DNA from: Pachyseris speciosa
Lineage: Eukaryota > Cnidaria > Anthozoa > Scleractinia > Pachyseridae
Direction of reading: 5' to 3'
Assembly: GCA_016490735.1 (NCBI GenBank)
Contig: JAEMWC010000210.1
Span: forward strand, 180,001 to 244,000
DNA: 64,000 nt
Shown piece by piece: positions 46,301-56,389 of this stretch (its first letter is position 1; each line of letters starts with the position of its first letter). Under the pieces are notes generated by a model that saw only the letters and a program-made list of their open reading frames with translations, was not told the DNA's origin and ran no database searches. The position numbers and the translations under genes are program-made.

Positions 46301-47227
46301 AATCCAAAGCGAAGACTATTTTTTTTATCATTTATTATTTTCCAACAGAAAAATCGAGGGGTCCAGAAGGGGTCCAGAAAGGGGGTCCAGAAGGGGGGGT
46401 CCACGTTTTGTCTACACCCGTTCGGTGGAGGGTAATTCGCCTTGCGCTTTCGGCGTCGATTAAAGAGTGCACTCGGATTTTCGTAACGAAAACGTGGCCT
46501 AAAAGATTGGAAATTGGGAAATCATAGCCCCTGAGGTTTTCGGAAAGGTCGTAATTGCTGTTTTTGGCAGTCAAAAACGTCAGCTTAAGCATTTTCGGAA
46601 AGAAAATAGTTCCGTAGAAAGTTCGTGGAAAGTTCCAGGTTCATTTCAGCTTGCATTTTCTCAAAGGAAGATTTTGTTCCCTAACATTTTCGGGCAATTG
46701 AAATGTCACCTAGGGAATCCGAACAGAACTTCTTCTAGCTTATGAAAACATCGCTTAAAACAGACTTCAAACACTATAAGGCACTTAAAAATTTTGGTTG
46801 ATTTTGCTCGTTGGGTGCCCCTGAAAACTAAATGCCCCCTTTCCCGCCTTTGTAGATCAATAATTTCGCTACTTTGTAAGCTGTGACTCCGAAATTTGGC
46901 CACTTTCCTACTGGTGCTCTTTCTTGTAGCCTGCGTCGCAGACGTTAACTAACCCCGGTTGGTACTAACCGGGGTTAGTTAACGTCTGCGACGCAGGCTA
47001 CTTTCTTGCAGCGGCGATAGATTTTCGCGACCGGTCAAAATCAATTGTTGAAAACAACCGCGGAAAGGTCGATATTATCGATACAGTTCAAGTTTATTCA
47101 TTAATGTGAGAGAATTCTAAACAATGGCCCATTATTTACAAGCTGAAGCCTAAAGACAACCTTAAGCTTACTACTCACCTGTTTCAATGATTCCACTTCT
47201 ATAAATCTTGGAGAATTCAGCCTGTAG
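39764..47227 (-). CDS. RING finger - ubiquitin-like - TerD domain protein, 5' incomplete
   Basis: Exons 47227-47179, 43442-43321, 41617-41300 and 40372-39764 join with canonical splice sites and agreeing phases (1098 bases, 365 residues plus stop). The domains are a C3HC4-type RING (C-x2-C, C-x-H, H/C-C-x2-C, C-x10-C-x2-C), an acidic Ser/Thr linker, a ubiquitin-like fold whose strands continue across the exon 3/4 junction, and a TerD-like domain of about 150 residues at the C-terminus. RING plus UBL predicts a role in ubiquitin transfer. TerD is best known from bacterial tellurite and stress operons, where it binds calcium. The combination is unusual and its substrate is unknown. No start exon was found: an ATG in exon 2, just before the first RING Cys, is a possible start, but open frame continues upstream. 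Confidence 0.82.
40570..41002. repeat. GGGGGCTTATTAGAGAG-type repeat and (AAC)n, in intron
   Basis: The phrase GGGGGGCTTATT recurs at 40599, 40630, 40648, 40865 and 40917, and AACAACAAC runs from 40985 to 41002. Related G-rich GCGTTTATTAGAGG phrases lie near 44.3-44.9 kb. A degenerate transposon is likely, but ends are not defined. It lies in the intron between the TerD and UBL exons. Confidence 0.45.
41300..41617 (-). CDS. RING-UBL-TerD gene, RING end and ubiquitin-like exon
   Basis: Acceptor CTTTTCTTGTTCCAG, donor AAAG|GTAGGA, 318 bases, phase 0 at both ends. CLTKHVQQFHKCSQC completes the RING. RYVQCLATLESLFPKF, an acidic Ser/Thr linker (TSDSTPDSSASETSD) and the first half of a ubiquitin-like domain follow: TISVVMLGGDST, MTIQKLKACVQSRLG, KQRLLHKEQELK. 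The second half lies in the next exon. Confidence 0.88.
41931..42172. mobile_element. MITE with short AGATGCCAAC ends, in intron
   Basis: AGATGCCAAC at the left is mirrored by GTTGGCATCT at the right, with TCTCCCGCTTTT repeated just inside both ends and twice more within. No duplication is certain. It lies between the UBL and RING exons. Confidence 0.5.
42333..42369. repeat. GCCGTC hexanucleotide repeat
   Basis: About five to six units of GCCGTC/GCCGTT in a row, in the intron upstream of the UBL exon. Confidence 0.7.
42370..43320 (-). other. intron of the RING-UBL-TerD gene
   Basis: No further exon or repeat recognised between the UBL and RING exons. Confidence 0.35.
43321..43442 (-). CDS. 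RING-UBL-TerD gene, RING exon
   Basis: Acceptor TTTGTTTAG, donor AGG|GTGAGT, 122 bases. It encodes MYCDLCQTRKLRREF and QCGHAPLHCLR: the first two metal-ligand cysteines (C-x2-C), then C-x-H and the H-C pair of a RING finger. The last zinc ligands are supplied by the next exon. Confidence 0.82.
44330..44880. repeat. GGCGTTTATTAGAGGGG-type repeat, in intron
   Basis: GGCGTTTATT or a variant appears at about 44449, 44774, 44809 and 44848, with AATAAACTCCCGGGGCG at 44361. It resembles a transposon with inverted ends, but exact limits are not visible. The stretch 43443-44329 before it shows nothing recognisable. Confidence 0.4.
44929..45316. mobile_element. MITE with TTA target duplication, in intron
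   Basis: AAGGGGCTATGTCAC at the left and GTGACATAGCCCCTT at the right are perfect inverted repeats, and TTA lies directly outside each (44926-44928, 45317-45319). The 388-bp interior is non-coding. PIF/Harbinger-type. Confidence 0.8.
45660..45770 (+). mobile_element. short HINE-related fragment
   Basis: TAAGAGAAGCGTCTATGTGAATG and AAAGCTCAACAGAGAGAACAAAG (shown only in part) parallel 34445-34500 of HINE copy B and the fragment at 2240-2470. Confidence 0.5.
45800..46420 (+). mobile_element. second copy of the GGGGTCCAGAAG element
   Basis: The order of segments matches 16380-17022: GAATGTGAA.TGAGCTCAAAAACTAT, AAAGGTGAGCAATGTTT, GGAGCCGTCAAATCCGC, GAAAATTCTAAAGTATTTGG, ATCCAAAGCGAAGAC, then the 12-bp minisatellite (46358-46405). 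Only one arm is present. It lies in the first visible intron of the RING-UBL-TerD gene. Confidence 0.7.
46927..47000. mobile_element. 74-bp palindromic MITE with 8-bp duplication
   Basis: Perfect 34-bp arms starting TAGCCTGCGTCGCAGACG flank a 6-nt loop. CTTTCTTG is repeated exactly on each side (46919-46926 and 47001-47008). The 8-bp duplication suggests hAT-type mobilisation. It ends 179 bp from the most 5' exon found for the RING-UBL-TerD gene. Confidence 0.82.
47179..47227 (-). CDS. RING-UBL-TerD gene, most 5' exon found
   Basis: Small exon of 49 bases (or 43 if the CTACAG is the acceptor) after CATTCCTCTTAG, with donor AACAG|GTGAGT. It reads AEFSKIYRSGIIET plus one base, and the phase fits exon 43442-43321 (G|TC = Val). 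An in-frame TAG lies directly upstream, within the acceptor, as expected if the exon starts there. Support comes from splice sites and frame only. Confidence 0.55.
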
Positions 47228-48748
47228 CTAAGAGGAATGATTCACTTGCCGAACCGAATGACTGGCAGCCGTCTGGGTGTGGGCGTAAAAGAATGACTCA
47301 CATGTTACTGTTTTACTGCTTATCGATTCACTTACTCCTAACAGCAGCTAGCTTAATTTGCGTTATATAGGATACATAATAAGCTCAATGCGTAACTTGT
47401 CCCCGAAACCTAAACTGTAGCTTTGGGTTTATGCGAATTTCCGCGTATTAAAGATTATTCACGCTTTCTGGGAATTATTCCATTGTTAAAGTTTTACCAT
47501 AAAAGGTATTTACCATGTGAATTTCTCGGAATATATGTAACACATTAATTCGGGGAACTTGTTTGTCGCCAGACGACTGCATGCGAGGGCCACTAAATTT
47601 CTTCTACGTGCAGTTTTAACGCCGTGTACATTCCGGTGTGTTGATATGGGCTGATGAAAAAGAAGGACCGGTCTAAAGGACGAGCTCCGCTTACTTTTAT
47701 TTTATCAAGGTAAGAGGTAAAATTGTTGACATTATTTCAGCAAACCATACTGCAACTTGAGACATTCCATGCACTGAGGTCTTGTTTTTATGGGATCCCA
47801 GCATTATTAGGGGTTTACCTCGGTGTAAAAACCTGGCGAGGTTTTCTTTGTTTTATGAGGTATTGTTTTGCTGTACGCTTTTTAGAATTTTCTTTGTTTT
47901 ACAGACTATTCGAATTCCGTGTAATGCTGAAGCCCATAAAGTCTATGTATGTATATATGGGCAGTACTTATGTATAGGACACCCAGACAGCTAGTTTTCA
48001 GGGTGCTTCTGCACGTACCGGAGCATATAAGCACCGGAGCACATGGTTGTTACTATTGTTTTGGGGGTTTTGTGATAGGTACATGCAGAAGCTATCAGTT
48101 TTCAGCGATACTATAAAAGCAATTGTTTATTTCAAAGAAGAACATCACTGTGAATTTGTTCATTCAGATTAATTATCCCAATAAAATGCTGAACTCGTTA
48201 TCCAAGTTAAGAAGCAAAAAAAGGGGTATGTCCTGTTTATTAGGTTTCACAGAAAAATAGCCTGTGATTTGCATATTAATGAATCTGGTTTCTTGGAAAG
48301 AGGGTGGGGTCCTATAGATAATAAGAAACTGGATTAGGTGGTATGTTTTCTCAGAAAAAGCCAAATGCCATAGTTCTTACTTGTCACTGAAAATCCACAC
48401 AATATATCCTTCAGACGCAATGTCTGGGGCAAACATCCATATTAGTTCTTGTTACTGTAGAACTCAGACTGTTAAATTCTGATTCAATTTTTGCAAAAAC
48501 AATTTTCACAATGAAGTTCAAAACAATGTACTAAATATACTGCAGGTTACTGAAGCATGCTATTATGCAAATTTGGTTCTTGATACTGAATGACTGAAAT
48601 TTATTGAATTTACACATGCTAATGAGGCTTTTAAAGTGCTACTATGACAAAATTCACATCTTTCCTATCTATAAGCCATTTTAAAATATAAACAAGTAGT
48701 CTGTATGAGAAGAATGCTGTTTACTATTTTCAAATATCTTTTATTGTT
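47228..48748. other. no supported gene; upstream exons of the RING-UBL-TerD gene may hide here
   Basis: Several donor-like GTGAGT/GTAAGT sites exist in minus sense (for example at 47298 and 47331), but none follows a convincing coding stretch. No repeat recognised. Confidence 0.3.
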
Positions 48749-48987
48749 GAGGCCTTCCAAGGGGTAGAAACAACAAGCGACATGGCTCCAAAAACAGGTA
48801 ATAAACCTCTCCTAAAACACCGACAACTGACAGAAACTGGTAGAAAACATGCAGTTTGCGACAGCAGCAATCAACTCTCCATTCCTTTTTGTTTTCTTTG
48901 CAACAGCGACATTTGTTCCTAATGAAACAATCAACAGAGTTGTAAATGAGTGACAAAGCGACACCAGACGACCCCTTGGAAGGCCTC
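48749..48987. mobile_element. TIR element, GAGGCCTTCCAAGGGGT ends
   Basis: A perfect 17-bp inverted terminal repeat, GAGGCCTTCCAAGGGGT, at 48749-48765 and 48971-48987. The 239-bp interior contains an open frame without recognisable domains. No target duplication is clear. Confidence 0.65.
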
Positions 48988-49115
48988 TTTGCTATCATAT
49001 TCAAGTTTTTAAAATATGCAAATTAGCTAAGTGCTGACGTCATATACTCAACTGAATTTTAATCAAATATGATGGAAAAAAGATATCTCAGCCAGTTTGT
49101 AGTAAGATTATTCTA

Positions 49116-50924
49116 AGCCTCCTTCACAGACTCCCTTTTGGCTCATCACACAATCTTTACTCCCCAAGGAAGGGAATGTCTGCTGAAACAAGAACCAATT
49201 TGCATAGTCCAATTAGAGCGCACTTCCCAATCTTGGAAGTGTACTTTGGACTTGGACATTTTTTCGCACGAGAGATCTCAAAACAACACAGCAGATATCA
49301 GCATTGCACAGCGAGTGAGATTGTCGATCATTTTTTTATTTTTTTATTTATTTTTTATTTTATTAGCTTCGCCATTATGATACAAAAAAAACCCCGTTAC
49401 AATCAATACATTTGGCAGGGACATCGCAACAGCTAAGTAGCCAATTACTGCCGGCCCAGAAATAAAATATATATAAAAAGAAAGAAGAAAAAAAAACACA
49501 TTACATGCAGCACATTATTGGTACGTCTAGAAATCTTGTGAAGTTACATTTCAAACAGATGGTTTTAAACGTTCTAGGATTATCCGGATCGTAGTTCATT
49601 CTGACAGCACGAGAGTAGTAGTCATAGAGAAGAGATTTGAAACTAGTAAGAGTAGCATTAGCTAAGTCCATCCTGCGAGTGAGTAAGTTCCAGATTCTGG
49701 TTGTTCTAATAAAAAAAGATTTCTGATATGTTGTAGCTCTACATTTCTTGGGGACAAAGATAGGAGAGCTAGTAGCGGATGCTCGAGTCGTTCTAGTGCT
49801 TTTGCGCACAACGGGAACAACGGAAGGACTAAGGTGGACTAGATGACATCATATACTCAATCAGAAAGAGGTCATGGTGTATTTTGTGTATAAAAAGAGG
49901 GATGTCTTCGTAAGTTTACTGACCGGGTTCGGAAAACTTACCACTGCTTTTTGGACGTGACACGCAGAGTGGTGCTCGGGACATACTTGTAATAGTCACG
50001 TCTTACAACAAGTACTACCCACATAACGGGGCATATTTTACACAGTAGTTTGATAGTCCGAGAGCAAACATTTGTTGACAGTTTCACTGGAGATATTTTC
50101 ACTTTACCACTTCCATAGGGCTACAGTGTATAATGTCAAATAGGCGCCGAAGTAGGTGAAGGTGTGATTAACAAACTGGCTTTTTTTGTTAGAGGCTGAC
50201 ACTGTTTCTGGTTGAGGACTGAATTTCCTCGGTGTTTGACAAAATGATACAAGATTGACTTCCTCAACCTTCCGTTGATGCAGAACTTTCGCCATTGTGT
50301 TCTTGCAAAGAAATAAAAGTGGTTGGGTAAGGTGACAGAATTCAGTGATTGATCAGCACAGTATAAACATCCACCTCTGTTTTAGTTGAATCTCTCCATA
50401 GTCGCGTTGTTCTCATGAAAGCTATCTTGTATTCCTACCTAATCTCCTCTTGAACTGCTTGCAAAACATCCACTTATAACATTGGGAAAAGATGAACGCA
50501 ACGCTCAAGAAAAACACACTATTAAAAATCAATTTCCAAAGCATTTCTGATCTGCCCGGTATGTGCACAGAACTCTTGCTGAACACTGGCATGCTCGCAG
50601 TAGGGACTATAATGGAACCATACAGGGAAAAATCGTTTCCAATAATTTTTTTAGTCACATCTATTAAAAGTTATGATTTGGAAGAGAATTCACGGAAAAA
50701 CATAAATCGCCTCAAGGGGTCCCAAGGGAGCATTTTAAACACAGCTTTTGATTGACATATGCACAAAAAAAACTTAGCTCCAATTGGATCTGTAGTAATT
50801 TTCATGTGGACTCCTGCTAATCTTTGCTAACAATGGGAAAGGAATGTACCACTTGTTTCAGCAGGCGTCTCGTTGGGAAGGAAAGATTGTGTGACAAGCC
50901 ATAAGAGCGTCTGTGAAGGAGGCT
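49116..50924. mobile_element. long-TIR DNA element with nested LINE fragment
   Basis: The left end AGCCTCCTTCACAGAC is mirrored at the right end, and similarity continues inward for about 80 bp through TCACACAATCTTT and CTGCTGAAACAAG. The interior carries minus-strand frames of 63 and 78 codons (50295-50104, 50658-50422) without recognised domains; the second has a hydrophobic stretch KLIFNSVFFLSVAFIFSQC. A LINE 3' end is nested at 49480-49810. Superfamily unclear. Confidence 0.65.
49480..49810 (-). pseudogene. LINE reverse transcriptase C-terminal fragment
   Basis: The minus frame reads YQKSFFIRTTRIWNLLTRR then ATLTSFKSLLYDYYSRAV, the usual last block of LINE ORF2 (FF.RT..WN.L......S...FK..L), and continues to a stop at 49501. 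The short 3' tail is A-rich on the minus strand. It lies within the long-TIR element and so is younger than it. Confidence 0.7.
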
Positions 50925-51848
50925 AGATTCACAATATGAGCTTACCAGTATTGTTACCATGGCAACATACTGGTTCCTGACCTCCCTAATATTGAGGGCT
51001 TTGCTGGCTACCTATAGAATTCTCTATATTTCGATATTTGCCAATGGTGCCTCATTTTCATGACCCAGTAAGCATGTAAATATGTTAGGTAGAGTTCGCA
51101 ACCTTGTTAAATGTTTTTCAAGCTGAAAATTACTAAATATTGAATCAGGTTGGGAGGACTGGAAAAGAGTGAGTTGCCATGGGAACTATAGCCGTAGGTG
51201 TGTTGCCTAGCTGTAGAATTATCAGCCTACCAAGTTTAGTCTCTGTTGCATATTGACAAAGATAGCTAGTCCATTTGTATACTTGATGTTATATTGGGTT
51301 GATACTATGATGTCATCAATCATATCATTTGCATATTTTACACATTTTTCTAAACTCATGCCGTGTTTACACTTGAGCGTTTACCGTGGTTACTAAACCA
51401 TAGTACATTTGTGCATCATTTATACTGGCTGACATAACCCGGGTTAATCCTTCATCAACACATTCCAGGTAAATCTGAACAGGAACGTAGCAAAATGGGG
51501 GAAGAAGACTGTAAACCATACAATTACAGTAGCATGAATTTGTGGTTTAGAGCTGGTCACTTACATGGCTGTGTTTTTTTCGACCACCAGACTGGCGAGT
51601 TTCGATTAAATTAAGCTAGTGATCGACACCTCACAGCCACATAAATTTCCTATCTTAAATCAATGTTTTAACCACCAAACATATAGTCTACGTCACACTT
51701 TCAAACAATCCTTTCTACCCATCAATCATTTCATGTACTCTTCAGGTAATTCAATTCACGCATGGATATTAATAAGTATACGAATGAGCTGACTTGGGTT
51801 TTCTGCATACATTATTTCTCGAAAATGAAGAGGAAATCAGCCCTACAA
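50925..51848. other. intergenic, nothing recognised
   Basis: No ORF with coding character and no clear repeat. Confidence 0.3.
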
Positions 51849-53150
51849 GTCTACAAACCCTACAAGCCCTACAGATCCTACAAGCCCTAGAGACCCTTAT
51901 ATCTTCCATGGTAAAATTTCTAGGGAACAAAACATTAACATTATCTGTAGGGTTTGTATGGTCTGTATTGCTTGTAGGGTTAGTAGGGCTTGTAGGGTTT
52001 GTATGGTCTGTATTGCTTGTAGGCTCTGTAGGGCTTGTAGGGTTTGTATGGTTTGTATGGTCTGTATTGCTTGTAGGCTCTGTAGGGTTTGTATGGTCTG
52101 TAGGGCTTGTAGGGTCTAGGGTCTGTAGGGCTTATAGGGTCTGTAGAGTCTGTTAATAGGGCTTGTAGGGTTTGTATGGTCTGTATTGCTTGTAGGCTCT
52201 GTAGGGCTTGTAGGGTTTGTATGGTCTATATTGCTTGTAGGCTCTGAAGGGTTTGTATGGTCTGTAGGGCTTGTAGGGTCTAGGGTCTGTAGGGCTTATA
52301 GGGTCTGTAGAGTCTGTTAATAGGGCTTGTAGGGTTTGTATGGTCTGTATTGCTTGTAGGCTCTGTAGGGTTTGTATGGTTTGTATGGTCTGTATTGCTT
52401 GTAGGGTCTGTAGGGTTTGTATGGTCTGTAGGGCTTGTAGGGTCTAGGGTCTGTAGGGCTTATAGGGTCTGTAGAGTCTGTTAATAGGGCTTGTAGGGTT
52501 TGTATGGTCTGTATTGCTTGTAGGCTCTGTAGGGTTTGTATGGTTTGTATGGTCTGTATTGCTTGTAGGGTCTGTAGGGTTTGTATGGTCTGTAGGGCTT
52601 GTAGGGTCTAGGGTCTGTAGGGCTTATAGGGTCTGTAGAGTCTGTTAATAGGGCTTGTAGGGTCTGTAGGGCTTGTAGGGCCTGTAGGGATTGTGGGGTC
52701 TGTAGGGCCTTGTAGGGTCTCTGGAGCATGTAGGGTTTGTGGACTTGTAGGGCCTGTAGGGTCTGTAAATTGGGCTTGTAGGGTCTGTAGGGCTTGTGGG
52801 ATCTGTAGGGTCTGTAGATCCTGTAGGGCGTGTAGGGTCTGTGGGGTTTGTAGGGTCTGTACTACAGGGCTTGTAGGGTCTGTAGGGCTTGTAGGGTCTG
52901 TAAGGCTTGTAGGGGCTGTAGGGCTTGTAGGGGCTGTAAGGCTTGTAGGGGCTGTAGGGTCTGTAGATCCTGTAGGGCTTGTAGGGTCTTTGGGGTGTGT
53001 AGGGTCTGTGGGGTTTGTAGGGTCTGTACTACAGGGCTTGTAGGGGCTGTAGGGCTTGTAGGGGCTGTAGGGCTTGTAGGGTTTGTAGGACTTGTAGGGC
53101 CTTGGGGGTTTGTATGGTATCCAGGGCCTGTAGGGCTTAATTCAGGATGT
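51849..53150. repeat. TGTAGGG-type minisatellite with 164-bp higher-order repeats
   Basis: The base unit is about 9 bp, GTAGGGCTT / GTAGGGTCT / GTATGGTCT variants. The motif TGTTAATAGGGCTTGTAGG recurs at 52151, 52314, 52479 and 52643, a 163-165 bp higher-order period. The first 50 bp (51849-51896) are in the opposite sense (CTACAAGCCCTACAG), so a hairpin can form with the array. A separate short piece with both senses lies at 53268-53303. The long Gly/Val or Leu/Gln ORFs here are translations of the repeat. Confidence 0.9.
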
Positions 53151-53303
53151 GAAGGGCTTTTTGGCTTTTTGCAGTACATGTCTCATGTAGTAAACATATT
53201 TTAGTGAAAACTTGTTAAACACTGTGTGACCATTTGTTCATACTGTTACGTACTGGCAGCCATGTTGTAGGGCTTGTAGGGCCCTACAGGCAACCCTACA
53301 ACA

Positions 53304-53657
53304 AACGTGCATCCCTAAATCAAGCCACATATATAAATCTTGGCAAAGGGGAGTCCATTTATATGGTGGTTTATTCATGAGAAATCAGTCTTCTGTATAT
53401 CAGTTATGTACATAAAAAAACATTGTTAGTTTTTAATTTGAAGGTATCAGATTACACCATTGATTATCCATCCATGTGCTTGGTGCTCTAAGGTGGTCCA
53501 CAGTGTCAATGGGTCACTCCTGATGCAAGTGGCTAGTTAATGCTAGTATTTGTGCATCAGACATTTCATTGTTACTTAATTAGAAACAGTTTGTTGTATT
53601 AGATGAGTGCCATATATATTTACTTCATTAAGGACTATTAACAACTGCATCGCTAAA

Positions 53658-53691
<34 letters not shown>

Positions 53692-54107
53692 ACTTTTGGC
53701 AGCCAGCTCCAGATGAAGACTGCTCCCATGGCTGGCAAATATTGGCAACCCAGCCATGAGCCCCCACGCAGCAAGAGGAACAGTCACCCATCACACTGTC
53801 AAAACAGTGGAAAGAGGGAGGGAAGGGGGTGGGAATCGAAGAGAACTACCTGGGCGATGAGCTGCCATGCAAAAGCAATTATAAAACGCCAGAGGGAAAT
53901 GCCTCCTGTCCACAACGGTACAAACCACAAGCACATGGAAATCTGACACATGCGCATATGTGTCAACACCGCTGACTACCAATGGGAACGCAAGCGCTCT
54001 TTGTTGTTGTTAACTCCATTAAATTGCATTTAACTGCATTTAAATCATAATGCACTGTTTTGACTACTGCACGTTGAGTCTCTTGATTTGGAGCATATTT
54101 AACTGCC
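53304..54107. other. intergenic, nothing recognised
   Basis: One plus frame (53668-53946) has no motif and no splice support. Confidence 0.3.
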
Positions 54108-54420
54108 AACTGGTTAGCTCAGTTGGTAGAGCACATCCAGACTACTGTGCAGGAGGTCAAAACTTGGCGGGATCTGAGCACTCAGGGTCTTTAAATGATT
54201 GAGGAGAACATGCTGCCTTTGCAATGACCTCTGCAAATGGTTAGACTTTCTCAATTCTTTTCGGATAAGGACAATAAATAAACTGTAGGCCCCCTCCCAT
54301 GACTCTTCATAATTGATTCTTTGGGACATTAGAAAACCACTAGGGATATAACGAACCTTGGCTGTGTCACCACCTCTGGTGTCCAACCTAACATGAAGGT
54401 CAACTTTTATAAGGGATTTT
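54108..54420 (+). mobile_element. tRNA-derived SINE, copy 2
   Basis: The A box TTAGCTCAGTTGGTAGAGC is intact, and the B box is altered (GAGGTCAAAACTT). The body matches the copy at 20549: ACTCAGGGTCTTTAAATGATTGAGGAG, TTTTCGGATAAGGAC and AACCACTAGGGA (shown in short phrases). The 3' end is shortened or diverged. Confidence 0.8.
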
Positions 54421-54727
54421 GTGTCCTCTTGTTGCTCCTCCTTGGATGTATCTCCTAAACAAATAAATAAGTACTTCAATCATTTTAAAAGAATTCAGCC
54501 TTAAGTAAATGCATATAAACATTAATAAGAATATTGTGCCAAGCGAAAATAAAGGAGGAAATCAAAGGTACTGTACCATGGAAAGCCGTAAAAATCTCGA
54601 GCAAGAATTGATCTTTCAAATCGGCACTCTTAATACCCACAGTATCAACGAGCGCTTTTCATTCAATTAATTTATTCCTGTTTTTCACGTTACCATGTTA
54701 CCACCAATAGCGTAGCTCCATTTTTCT

Positions 54728-54862
54728 GTATATAAACCATACACAACCCACAATTCCTCGATTCACTCAGACAAAGGGCTAACGCTCGAAACGTCAGCTA
54801 ATCGAATCCCTGTACGGGGGTCAATTTACATCAACTCTGTTGATAAACCAAATTTTCAGTTA
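54728..54862 (+). mobile_element. Penelope-like 3' UTR remnant with decayed hammerhead
   Basis: AGACAAAGGGCTAACGCTC is followed by GAAACGTCAGC, which resembles the CUGACGA - stem II - GAAA - CGUC core of Penelope-associated hammerheads, with the first core part mutated (CAGACAA). TGTTGATAAACCAAATTTT after it is a frequent tail of such elements. No coding part is present. Confidence 0.4.
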
Positions 54863-55322
54863 AAATATGTATTGACTTGGTGGTTAATGTGAGTAACAAA
54901 AACCCATTCAAATAATAAATTATTGCTGTCTTGATTATTACAGTGCATTAGTGAAGTTCAGATTGTCCAAAATACGTGTACACTGTCTATTTAAAATAAA
55001 ATGATCAAATCAGCTGCACTGATGCATGGTGGCTACTGTTGCCATTTATTCTAACATTTTTTACAGTATTAGTTGTAGGTAGTTTAAAGCTGCAGCTAAC
55101 AAATGTTTGCAGTCAACTATAATTTTTCCGTATAGTACACTGTTCTCAAAAGCTAAGATTGGAATAATTCACTGCAGAGACTGTTTATAGTATTAAAAAC
55201 TATGTTGGACGTAAGGTGGAGATGGTGGCTGTAAAATTATGACAGTTTCACGTCTTGGTGCAATTAATGGCCAGTGACTGAAAGCCTTACATTGTGTACA
55301 CTTTTGTTTTTCACCTTGCCAG
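54863..55322. other. non-coding, upstream of the 55323 exon
   Basis: Probable intron or 5' flank of the plus-strand gene; nothing else recognised. Confidence 0.3.
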
Positions 55323-55603
55323 AATCAACTGCAAGTATCAAAATGTCTGATGATACTCAGTATGGAGATGCAACGGCATCAGGTGCCACAAGCAACCCTG
55401 GTTTTGATCCACCAGGTGCTGGTGATTTAAACAGTTCCAGCAACAATCAAAGTAGCGCTGAAAAGTGGAAGAAATATGCAGATGAAACATATGATGGATA
55501 TCTTTCAAACTGTCCAGGCAGGGCACCCCACACTGGTCCAGGAGCCCATGGTGATGACATTCATCCCTCACTGAGCTCTGGAGATGGTGATCCTTCAAAA
55601 AAT
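55323..55603 (+). CDS. exon of an unrecognised acidic protein
   Basis: The acceptor TTTTCACCTTGCCAG precedes 55323 and the donor AAAAAT|GTATGT follows 55603. An ATG at 55343 gives 87 codons in phase 0. If the exon is internal it starts with the last two bases of a codon. The sequence is rich in Gly, Ser and Asp (MSDDTQYGDATASGATSNPG, SSAEKWKKYADETYDGYLSN, SSGDGDPSKN) and looks disordered. The phase fits the exon at 63312, with a 7.7-kb intron full of mobile DNA. No family recognised. Confidence 0.6.
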
Positions 55604-56219
55604 GTATGTTTTTTTTAAGATGTGTAATACAGTGTTAAATTGCCAATGTATCTTTAATAATGTTATTATAATCATACTGGAGTTGTAGGATGATCCCTTG
55701 TTGGTGACATTGGCTTGCTACAAATGAGGTTGTAGTACCTCAATTGTTTACCAATTAGGAATCAAGTTTCATCTAAGAGTATATAGTTTTCACTCAAGTA
55801 CTAGTGCACAAGCCAGCAATTACTATAAAAGTGATATTTGACCCTCTGCCACTAAAACAAGTGGACCCATGGGTGTAGCTGACTTTTCTTTTGCCAGAAA
55901 GGATTTTGCCTGTCTCTGAATAAACCGTGTTTGTAAGCAGTAGCATGAGGTTTCCTATTGGTCCAATGAAGATGTTTTGAGACCTTCACTCTTCAATCCT
56001 TCTGGGACAACTCCCATCCTTCTTGAAACACCTGCTGATTTGGCAGTCATAACATTTTAAGGAACCATGTGCACGTAATGGACACTTCCTCATTCCAGCT
56101 GGCATTGGCAGCCTGCTTTCCTCACTTCAGTAAGATGTAAGTGGGGACCACATAGTGTAGGTGGACTTACCATACTCCCCTTCAGATGCCACCTGTTTCT
56201 AGTGGACACACAATCATTT
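55604..56219 (+). other. intron sequence, nothing recognised
   Basis: No repeat or exon supported. Confidence 0.3.
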
Positions 56220-56389
56220 CTTCCCCTTAAGAATCACCGGTTTTGTTGACACTCAAGACATACCCTCTGAATCTGTTAGAAACATTGGAGTCTGGTTTGA
56301 GAAGACACTACTGACAAGACACTACTGATGAAGAACCGTTTTAACTGTCTACAAGACTGCCTTTTATCAACTTCGACATTTAGCTACAA
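56220..56389 (+). pseudogene. LINE fragment, 5' part (split by HINE copy D)
   Basis: The frame reads VDTQDIPSESVRNIGVWFEK and TVYKTAFYQLRHLAT, matching the RT region just before the conserved LDYCN block of CR1/L2-type elements. It continues in the same frame after the HINE at 57785. Stops between the two phrases show decay. Confidence 0.65.

Noticed and set aside
51794..53204. Gly/Val-rich and Leu/Gln-rich ORFs
   Set aside because: They read through the GTAGGG minisatellite in all frames without codon bias or splice support.
54114..54479. Minus-strand ORF of 121 codons
   Set aside because: Most of it is the antisense of the SINE; the small remainder is not enough to call an exon.
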